Shown here: positions 8,641 through 15,014 of the stretch, in pieces
Numbering within the stretch: the stretch's first letter is position 1
Layout: every line of letters starts with the position of its first letter
Source of the DNA: Pseudomonas paralcaligenes
GTDB lineage: Bacteria > Pseudomonadota > Gammaproteobacteria > Pseudomonadales > Pseudomonadaceae
DNA: 64,000 nucleotides
Assembly (NCBI RefSeq): GCF_019655855.1
Contig: NZ_BPFX01000003.1
Span: 496,001-560,000, forward strand
Direction of reading: 5' to 3'
Translations under genes and position numbers: made by a program
The notes under the pieces: model-generated
Seen by the model: the letters and a program-made list of their open reading frames with translations, nothing else
Database searches by the model: none
Told to the model about the DNA's origin: nothing

Positions 8641-8676
8641 GAAAAAGGCCGCTCCAGCGAGGAGCGGCCTTTTTCA
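8641..8676. terminator. Bidirectional terminator between rsmZ and pykA
   Basis: AAAAAGGCCGCTCC and GGAGCGGCCTTTTT form a perfect hairpin with T-runs on both strands. It ends pykA coming from the minus strand and backs up the rsmZ terminator. Confidence 0.9.
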
Positions 8677-8708
8677 TTTTTGCCGGCCGAGGCGGACCGG
8701 CTGGGCGA

Positions 8709-10160
8709 TCACACCAGGGGATCGCCCACATGCAGGATCTTCATGGTGTTGGTCCCGCCGGTGCCGTGGTAACTGTCGCCCTTGGTCAGGATGACCCAGT
8801 CGCCGGGCTCGACCACGCCACGCTTGAGCAGTTCGTCCACGGCTGCCTGGCTGACCTTGCTGGCCGGCAGGGCGGCGGGGTCGAACGGCACGGTGTAGAC
8901 GCCGCGGAACAGCGCCACGCGCGCCTGGGCCTCACGATGCGGGGTGAAGGCGAAGATCGGGATCGAGGAGCGGATGCGCGACATGATCAGCGGGCTGTAG
9001 CCACTCTCGGTCAGGCTGATGATGGCCTTGACCCCGGGGAAGTGGTTGGCGGTGTACATGGTGGCCAGGGCCACGCTCTCGTCGCAGCGCTCGAAGGTGC
9101 GACCGATGCGGTGGCTGGAGCGCTGGCTGGTCGGGTGTTTCTCGGCGCCCAGGCAGACCCGGGCCATGGCTTCCACGGCCTCCACCGGGTACTCGCCGGC
9201 GGCGCTCTCGGCGGAAAGCATCACCGCGTCGGTGTAGTCGAGCGCGGCGTTGGCCACGTCGGACACTTCCGCGCGGGTCGGCATCGGGCTGTGGATCATC
9301 GACTCCATCATCTGGGTCGCGGTGATCACCGCTTTGTTGTAGCGGCGGGCGTGGGCGATGATCTTCTTCTGGATGCCGACCAGTTCGGCATCGCCGATTT
9401 CCACGGCGAGGTCGCCGCGGGCCACCATCACCGCGTCGCTGGCGCGGATCAGGCCGTCCAGCGTGGCATCGTCCGCCACGGCCTCGGCACGCTCGATCTT
9501 GGCCACCAGCCAGGCATTGCCGCCGGCCTCGGTGAGCAGGTTGCGGGCGTAGTCCATGTCGGCGGCGTCGCGCGGGAAGGATACGGCGACGTAGTCCAGT
9601 TCCAGTTCGGCGGCCAGCTTGATGTCGACCTTGTCCTTCTCGGTCAGGGCCGGGGCGGTGAGGCCGCCGCCGCGCCGGTTGATACCTTTGTTGTCCGACA
9701 GCGGGCCGCCGATCTCGACGCGGCAGTGCAGCTCCTCGGCACCCTTCAGCTCGACGCGCATGACCACCCGGCCGTCGTCCAGCAGCAGCTCGTCGCCGAC
9801 GTCGCAATCCTGGATCAGCGCCGGGTAGTCGATGCCGACCACTTCCTGATTGCCTTCGGTGCGCGAGTGAGTGGATGACAGGCGGAACAGGTCGCCTTCC
9901 TTGAGTTCGATGCGCTTGTCGGCGAACTTGGCGATGCGGATCTTCGGCCCCTGCAGGTCGCCGAGCAGCGCCACATGGCGGCCATGTCTGGCGGCCAGCT
10001 CGCGTACCAGGGTGGCGCGGGCCCTGTGGTCGTCGGCCGTGCCGTGGGAGAAGTTCAGGCGGGCGACGTCGATGCCGGCGACTATCAGTTGCTCCAGCAC
10101 CTCCGGGGAGCTGCTGGCCGGGCCGAGGGTGGCGACGATTTTGGTGCGGCGCAGGGTCAT
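8709..10160 (-). CDS. pykA: Pyruvate kinase
   Basis: Pyruvate kinase converts phosphoenolpyruvate and ADP to pyruvate and ATP. The 483-residue protein starts MTLRRTKIVATLGPASS, the normal N-terminus of the family, so ATG 10160 is preferred over an in-frame leader to 10220. Substrate and metal motifs are visible: RLNFSHGTADDH, LGDLQGPKIRIAKF, and the active-site stretch VMVARGDLAVEIG with ATQMMESMI. It is closest to the PykA rather than the PykF type, judged by the MTLRRTKIVATLG start. It stands alone and ends at the bidirectional hairpin. Confidence 0.97.
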   Translation of the reverse strand: MTLRRTKIVATLGPASSSPEVLEQLIVAGIDVARLNFSHGTADDHRARATLVRELAARHGRHVALLGDLQGPKIRIAKFADKRIELKEGDLFRLSSTHSRTEGNQEVVGIDYPALIQDCDVGDELLLDDGRVVMRVELKGAEELHCRVEIGGPLSDNKGINRRGGGLTAPALTEKDKVDIKLAAELELDYVAVSFPRDAADMDYARNLLTEAGGNAWLVAKIERAEAVADDATLDGLIRASDAVMVARGDLAVEIGDAELVGIQKKIIAHARRYNKAVITATQMMESMIHSPMPTRAEVSDVANAALDYTDAVMLSAESAAGEYPVEAVEAMARVCLGAEKHPTSQRSSHRIGRTFERCDESVALATMYTANHFPGVKAIISLTESGYSPLIMSRIRSSIPIFAFTPHREAQARVALFRGVYTVPFDPAALPASKVSQAAVDELLKRGVVEPGDWVILTKGDSYHGTGGTNTMKILHVGDPLV

Positions 10161-10294
10161 GCGGTAACTCCAGTTGGCATAGCGTGCGGGGAGGCTACTA
10201 CGGCCAGTCACTGTAGTCATTGTTCGCCTGTACTACCTGGCTCTGTAGAAAAAGCGTCGGTGGCCGATACGCTTCTCACTGGAGGATTTTCATC

Positions 10295-10669
10295 ATGCGA
10301 ACCCTTGTTCTGATTCTGGCCCTGATCGCCCTGGCCGGCTGTACCCGGATATCTCTGGATCGCCACATGGACCAGGCCTACCGGCACTACAACGAAGGCG
10401 ACTGCGAGCAGGCGCTGCTCGACCTGAGCCGGGCCGAGCGCACCAGCCGCTCGCGGCGCTACCTGCAGCCGGAAATCTCCCTGCTGCGTGGCCAGTGCCT
10501 GGAACGGCAGAGCCTGTTCGTCGACGCGGCGCAGACCTACGAATTCATCGTCAGACGCTACCCCACCAGCGAATACGCCTATCGCGCGCATGCCAGGCTG
10601 GAGACATTGCGACAGCTCGGGCATCATCAGGCACCCGCGCCGGCCAAGGCGTCGCCCGCGTCGTTGTGA
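10295..10669 (+). CDS. Small lipoprotein with TPR-like helices
   Basis: The 124-residue protein has a signal peptide and lipobox LAGC (Cys16), so it is probably a lipoprotein. The remainder is helical with tetratricopeptide-like spacing (AYRHYNEGDCEQALLDLSRAE; CLERQSLFVDAAQTYEFIVRRYP). Such proteins often act as scaffolds in the envelope, but no specific function can be given. ATG 10295 is preceded by GGAGGATTTT. It is divergent from pykA, and the two share about 130 bases of upstream DNA. Confidence 0.85.
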   Translation: MRTLVLILALIALAGCTRISLDRHMDQAYRHYNEGDCEQALLDLSRAERTSRSRRYLQPEISLLRGQCLERQSLFVDAAQTYEFIVRRYPTSEYAYRAHARLETLRQLGHHQAPAPAKASPASL

Positions 10670-10725
10670 CGCTGGCGTCGTGCCAGAAGGAAGGGCCGCG
10701 CCACGCTCGTCGCAGGAGGGAGCCC

Positions 10726-11151
10726 ATGCGTCACCTGATTCTCATCGCCCTGCTTCTGCCCGGTTTCGCCGGCGCGGAAATCTACCGCTGGACAGACGCC
10801 CAGGGCCGCGTGCATTTCGGCGAGAGGCCAGGTGGCGAGGGGGCGCAGCAGGTAGAGGTGAAGCCCCAGGTGGTGGAGCGCGACGCCGCCACGCGCGAGC
10901 GCGAGGAGCGCTCCAGGAAATATTTCGACGCCCGCCGCGAGGAGAAGTCGGTGGCCGACGGCCGGGTCGCCGAGGTGCGCGCCGAGCGCCGCCAGGAGTG
11001 CGCCGAGCTGCGCAGCCGCCTGGAAAGAATCCAGCGCGACCAGCGCTATTTCTCCACGGCCCCGGACGGCACCCGGACCTACGCCAGCGCCGAGCAGATC
11101 GACGAGGCGCGCAGCCGTTTGTCGTCTCGCATCGCCGAGCGGTGCGACTGA
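10726..11151 (+). CDS. DUF4124-domain exported protein
   Basis: The 141-residue protein has a cleavable signal peptide (ending GFAGAEI), followed by the DUF4124 motif IYRWTDAQGRVHFGERP. A highly charged, probably coiled-coil segment rich in Arg and Glu comes next. ATG 10726 follows the strong ribosome site GCAGGAGGGAG. DUF4124 proteins are common periplasmic proteins of Pseudomonas with no defined role. It lies 57 bases after the small lipoprotein gene and may share its transcript. Confidence 0.88.
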   Translation: MRHLILIALLLPGFAGAEIYRWTDAQGRVHFGERPGGEGAQQVEVKPQVVERDAATREREERSRKYFDARREEKSVADGRVAEVRAERRQECAELRSRLERIQRDQRYFSTAPDGTRTYASAEQIDEARSRLSSRIAERCD

Positions 11152-11211
11152 GTCTGGTAGAGCGGCGGCTCAGCGGCCATACTCGGGGTCCCTCCATAGC
11201 GATTGGCCATC

Positions 11212-11571
11212 ATGCACACCCAGCGCCGCATCGAACGCCACCAGCTGCCGTACTACCTCAAGGTGTTCAACCGCATCACCGACAAACCCATGGGCTATAT
11301 CGGCAACGTCTCGCTGGACGGCCTCATGCTGATCAGCCAGTACCCCATGCTGGTCAACGCCCGCTTCGACATGCGCCTCAAGATTCCCGGCCGCGACGGA
11401 CGCATCCATAACGTCGACTTCGCCGCCAACTGCCACTGGAGCCGCGAGGACATCACCCCCGGCACCTACGACTCGGGCTTCTCCCTGGCCGCGCCGCCGC
11501 TCGAATACGTCGAGATGGTCGCTGCGTTGCGCAGCTACTTCAGCTTTCGCCCGCTGGCCGCGTCGGCCTGA
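11212..11571 (+). CDS. PilZ-domain protein
   Basis: This 119-residue single-domain protein resembles PilZ c-di-GMP receptors. The N-terminal RRIERH fits RxxxR, and NVSLDGLML fits the (D/N)xSxxG motif. The ligand is therefore likely c-di-GMP, although the D of DxSxxG is Asn here. The ATG at 11212 is preferred over a TTG at 11203. It converges on finR with only ten bases between stop codons. Confidence 0.87.
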   Translation: MHTQRRIERHQLPYYLKVFNRITDKPMGYIGNVSLDGLMLISQYPMLVNARFDMRLKIPGRDGRIHNVDFAANCHWSREDITPGTYDSGFSLAAPPLEYVEMVAALRSYFSFRPLAASA

Positions 11572-11581
11572 CTGACGTCGA

Positions 11582-12508
11582 TCAGGCAATCGTCGGCAGG
11601 ACGATCTCGTCGCTGCGGCGGATGCCCGCCGTCATCTCCCGGCACAGGTCGAGGAACTCGCGCATGGCGGCGGTCTGGTACTTCTGCCGGTGCCAGATGA
11701 AGTAGAACTGGCGGGTGAGGTCCAGCGCCGGCGTATCGACCGGTACCAGGCTGCCACGGCGGAAGGCGTCGCGCAGTGCCAGGCGCGAGATGCAGCCGAT
11801 GCCCAGTCCCGACTCCACCGCGCGCTTGATCGCCTCGGTATGTTCCAGCTCCAAGCGGATGTTGAGCTGCGCCGGATGGTGGCGCATCGCCTGGTCGAAG
11901 GTCAGACGGGTGCCCGATCCCTGTTCGCGCAGAATCCAGGCTTCGCGGCTCAGCTCCTCCAGGGTCGCCGTGCCGCGCTCGGCCAGCGGATGGCGCGGGG
12001 CGCAGAAGACCACCAGTTCGTCTTCCACCCAGGGCTGCACCTCGATGTCCGGGTGCTGGCAGTCCCCCTCGATCAGGCCCAGGTCCAGCTCGTAGTGGGC
12101 GACCTGCTGCACCACGTTGGCGGTGTTCTGCACGTGCAGCTTGAGGCGGCATTCCGGGTGGCGCTGCATGAAGTTGCCGATCAGCAGGGTGGCCAGGTAG
12201 TTGCCGACGGTGAGGGTGGCGCCCACTTCGAGCAGGCCATAGCCGGTCTTGCCGCTGAGCAGGAGTTCCATTTCCCGGGCCTGGTCGAGCAGGGCGACGG
12301 CCTGGGGCAGCAACTGGCGGCCCAGGGCATTGAGCGAGAGGCGCTTGCCGGCGCGGTCGAACAGCTGGCAGTCGGATTGCCGCTCCAGTTCGCTGAGCGA
12401 GGTGCTTGCCGCCGACTGGGACAAGGCCAGGGATTCGGCCGCGCGCGACACGCTTTCCTGCTTGGCCACGGCGACGAAGACTTCCAGCTGTCTGAGAGTG
12501 AATCGCAT
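11582..12508 (-). CDS. finR: LysR-type regulator FinR
   Basis: This is a 308-residue LysR regulator with an N-terminal helix-turn-helix (SRAAESLALSQSAASTSLSELE) and a substrate-binding domain. It is transcribed away from fpr across a 189-base AT-rich region. That is the arrangement of finR and fpr in Pseudomonas, where FinR activates the ferredoxin-NADP reductase gene under superoxide and sulfur-related stress. The name rests on this context and overall likeness. ATG 12508 begins MRFTLRQLEVFVAV, the usual LysR start. Confidence 0.88.
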   Translation of the reverse strand: MRFTLRQLEVFVAVAKQESVSRAAESLALSQSAASTSLSELERQSDCQLFDRAGKRLSLNALGRQLLPQAVALLDQAREMELLLSGKTGYGLLEVGATLTVGNYLATLLIGNFMQRHPECRLKLHVQNTANVVQQVAHYELDLGLIEGDCQHPDIEVQPWVEDELVVFCAPRHPLAERGTATLEELSREAWILREQGSGTRLTFDQAMRHHPAQLNIRLELEHTEAIKRAVESGLGIGCISRLALRDAFRRGSLVPVDTPALDLTRQFYFIWHRQKYQTAAMREFLDLCREMTAGIRRSDEIVLPTIA

Positions 12509-12697
12509 ATCTATATAACCAATAATCGTTATCTTGATAATTCGCTTAACAGATATTGTGACTGCCTCTAGAATGGCGCGCAACGCTGCCGGCCCCGGCA
12601 GAGGATTGCCCGCGAAATCGCCAACCATTGACCTGACTCAACAGGTCGGATGCGCTATCCGGCAATCTGACTACCGAGACTTTTGAGGACCTACCGC

Positions 12698-13477
12698 ATG
12701 AGCAACATGAACTCGGAACGCGTACTCAGTGTGCATCACTGGAACGACACCCTGTTCAGCTTCAAGTGCACCCGCGACCCGGGCCTGCGCTTCGAGAACG
12801 GCCAGTTCGTGATGATCGGCCTGATGCAGCCCAACGGCCGCCCGCTGATGCGCGCCTACTCCATCGCCAGCCCGAACTGGGAAGAGAACCTGGAGTTCTT
12901 CAGCATCAAGGTGCCGGACGGCCCGCTGACCTCGCAGCTGCAGCACCTGAAGGAAGGCGACGAGATCATCATCAGCAAGAAGCCCACCGGCACGCTGGTG
13001 CTTGATGACCTCAACCCCGGCAAGCACCTGTACCTGCTCAGCACCGGCACTGGCCTGGCGCCGTTCATGAGCGTGATCCAGGACCCGGAAACCTACGAGC
13101 GCTTCGAGAAGGTGATCCTGGTCCACGGCGTGCGGTACGTGAACGAAGTGGCCTACCGCGAGTTCATCACCGAGCACCTGCCGAACAACGAGTTCTTCGG
13201 CGACGCGCTGAAGAACAAGCTGATCTACTACCCGACCGTGACCCGCGAGCCGTTCGAGAACCAGGGCCGCCTGACCGACCTGATGCGCAGCGGCAAGCTG
13301 TTCCAGGACATCGGCCTGCCGCCAATCAACCCGCAGGACGACCGCGCGATGATCTGCGGCAGCCCGAGCATGCTCGACGAGACCAGCGAAGTACTCGACA
13401 GCTTCGGCCTGAAGATCTCCCCGCGCATGCGCGAGCCGGGCGACTACCTGATCGAGCGCGCCTTCGTCGAGAAGTAA
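12698..13477 (+). CDS. fpr: Ferredoxin-NADP+ reductase
   Basis: Fpr is an FAD enzyme moving electrons between NADPH and ferredoxin or flavodoxin. The 259-residue protein shows the flavin motif RPLMRAYSIASPN, the NADPH-binding LSTGTGLAPFMSVI and AMICGSPSML. Its C-terminus ERAFVEK is typical of bacterial subclass I Fpr. ATG 12698 is chosen because MSNMNSERVLSVHHWNDTLF matches the family start, in preference to an alternative start at 12683. It is divergent from finR and ends at an intrinsic terminator. Confidence 0.97.
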   Translation: MSNMNSERVLSVHHWNDTLFSFKCTRDPGLRFENGQFVMIGLMQPNGRPLMRAYSIASPNWEENLEFFSIKVPDGPLTSQLQHLKEGDEIIISKKPTGTLVLDDLNPGKHLYLLSTGTGLAPFMSVIQDPETYERFEKVILVHGVRYVNEVAYREFITEHLPNNEFFGDALKNKLIYYPTVTREPFENQGRLTDLMRSGKLFQDIGLPPINPQDDRAMICGSPSMLDETSEVLDSFGLKISPRMREPGDYLIERAFVEK

Positions 13478-13493
13478 GCGCCAGTCGCTGCAC

Positions 13494-13523
13494 AGACAAA
13501 CCCGCCTTCCGGCGGGTTTGTCG
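13494..13523 (+). terminator. fpr terminator
   Basis: GACAAACCCGCC, the loop TTCC and GGCGGGTTTGTC form a stable hairpin 17 bases after the fpr stop. Confidence 0.88.
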
Positions 13524-13559
13524 TTTCAGAGCCTGTCCACGTTCCGAAAGCACATACTG

Positions 13560-13630
13560 TGTGGGAGCGGCTTCAGCCGCGAAGCTTTTCCTGTGCCATC
13601 TCAGTGTTCGCGGCTAAAGCCGCTCCTACA
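13560..13630. repeat. REP-like inverted repeat, GGAGCGGCTTCAGCCGCGAA family
   Basis: GTGGGAGCGGCTTCAGCCGC at 13561 is answered by GCGGCTAAAGCCGCTCCTAC ending at 13629, two REP units in inverted orientation. This is the typical extragenic palindrome of the genus. It lies between the convergent ends of fpr and trmO. Confidence 0.88.
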
Positions 13631-13690
13631 ACTGCCCCTGTCTGCTGTTCTCGCGAGAGCATGAACAGTCTCTCAGTGCTCGCAGTGGCC

Positions 13691-14383
13691 TCAACCCTGC
13701 ACCACTTCCAGCACGCGGATGCGACCCGGCTCCGGGTAGTGCCAGCGCACCTGTACGTCCCACAGCAGCACGCCGTAGCGCCGCTCCGGTTCCGGTACCT
13801 GGTAGGCGGGGCGCGGGTCCTGGGCCAGGCATTGCTCGATCAGCTCCACCAGCGGCTCGCCCAGGCGCAGGGCGTGGTCGCCGGCCTGGCGCAGCGCCAT
13901 GTCGTCCCACTCCAGCGCCACTCGGGGTGGCGGGGCGTCGGCCATGCGGTTGACGGCGTCGGGCACCTGGTCGGCGTAGGGTACGTAGGGCTTGATGTCG
14001 AGCACCGGCGTGCCGTCCAGCAGGTCAATGCCGGACAGCCACAGGCGACCGGGTTCCACTTTCTCCAGCTTCACCACGGACTGGCCGATGCCGTTGGGCC
14101 GGTGGGTGGCGCGGGTGGCGAACACGCCCATCGAGGCGTTGCCGCCCAGTCGTGGCGGGCGCACCTTCAGCCGTGGCTTTTCCTCCAGCGCCTGGTGGAA
14201 GAGGAACAGCAGCCATACATGGCTGACCTGCTCCAGGCCTTCGACGGCCTCGGCGCGGTCGAACGGCGGCACCAGCTCCAGCACGCCGCGGGCGGCCGGT
14301 GCCAGTTGCGGCTGGCGCGGAATGGCGAACTTCTCCTTGAAGCAGGAGCGCAGGAAGCCGATGGGCGTGATGGTGTGCTGCAT
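13691..14383 (-). CDS. trmO: tRNA (N6-threonylcarbamoyladenosine(37)-N6)-methyltransferase TrmO
   Basis: The 230-residue protein is of the TrmO/YaeB/TsaA family, which methylates t6A37 in tRNA using SAM. Family signatures are FDRAEAVEGLEQVSHVWLLFLFHQ, RPPRLGGNASMGVFATRATHRPNGIGQS and IDLLDGTPVLDIKPYVPYAD. ATG 14383 begins MQHTITPIGFLRS, as in homologues. It follows two DUF2845 genes on the same strand and may share their transcript. Confidence 0.93.
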   Translation of the reverse strand: MQHTITPIGFLRSCFKEKFAIPRQPQLAPAARGVLELVPPFDRAEAVEGLEQVSHVWLLFLFHQALEEKPRLKVRPPRLGGNASMGVFATRATHRPNGIGQSVVKLEKVEPGRLWLSGIDLLDGTPVLDIKPYVPYADQVPDAVNRMADAPPPRVALEWDDMALRQAGDHALRLGEPLVELIEQCLAQDPRPAYQVPEPERRYGVLLWDVQVRWHYPEPGRIRVLEVVQG

Positions 14384-14398
14384 GATGTTCCGCGACGA

Positions 14399-14701
14399 TC
14401 AGTTGCCGCGCCTGCTCTCGATCTTGACCAGGCGATTGCCCTGCAGGCGCAGGAAGTAGTACATGCCGTTCTTCGGCCCGTAGATCCATTCCTCCAGCGC
14501 CACTTCGCTGACGAAGCCGTATTCGTCGACCACCTCGCGGTAGCCGAGGAAGTCGCGGCTGACCGGCTCGCCGCACTTGGCCTGGACCTGGCTGGAGGTC
14601 TCGTCCAGGCTGATCAGCTTGCTGCCGCAGCGCAGCGTGGAGCTGGCTTCGGCCTGGGCGGCGAGGAGCAGGCAGAGTAGCGGCAGATACCTGTAGAACA
14701 T
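14399..14701 (-). CDS. DUF2845 exported protein (copy 1)
   Basis: The 100-residue protein has a signal peptide (ending AEASS) and a DUF2845 domain: TLRCGSKLISLDETSSQVQA, a second Cys in KCGEP, and EEWIYGPKNGMYYFLRLQGN. The two cysteines could form a disulfide in the periplasm. It is paralogous to the next gene upstream, so the pair arose by tandem duplication. No function is known for the family. Confidence 0.88.
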   Translation of the reverse strand: MFYRYLPLLCLLLAAQAEASSTLRCGSKLISLDETSSQVQAKCGEPVSRDFLGYREVVDEYGFVSEVALEEWIYGPKNGMYYFLRLQGNRLVKIESRRGN

Positions 14702-14723
14702 GTCGGTTGTTACCTGGGAGTGG

Positions 14724-15014
14724 TCAGTCGGCGCGCTTGGTTTCGATACGCACCAGGCGGTTGCCCTGGAAGGTGAGGATGCTGAGCATGCCGTTGTTGG
14801 GGCCGTAGACCCATTCCTCGATCACCAGTTCGCGGTCGCCGTAGGCGCCGCCGGTGTAGCCCACCAGGTCACGGTGGGCGGGCGTGCCGCACTTGCGCTC
14901 GACCTCGAAGGCGCGGTCGCCTTCGTTGACCAGCTTGCTGCCGCAGCGCAGAGTGCCCGCTTGCGCGAGGCCGCAGGCCAGGGTCAGGGCGGCGAGCCAG
15001 AGATACCTTTTCAT
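14724..15014 (-). CDS. DUF2845 exported protein (copy 2)
   Basis: The 96-residue protein has a signal peptide (CGLAQAG) and the same DUF2845 pattern as its neighbour: TLRCGSKLVNEGDRAFEVE, KCGTP and EEWVYGPNNGMLSILTFQGN. The ATG at 15014 overlaps the stop of the DUF748 gene (TGATG), which decides this start and shows coupling. A longer frame reaching to 15254 lies inside the DUF748 gene and is not real. Confidence 0.88.
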   Translation of the reverse strand: MKRYLWLAALTLACGLAQAGTLRCGSKLVNEGDRAFEVERKCGTPAHRDLVGYTGGAYGDRELVIEEWVYGPNNGMLSILTFQGNRLVRIETKRAD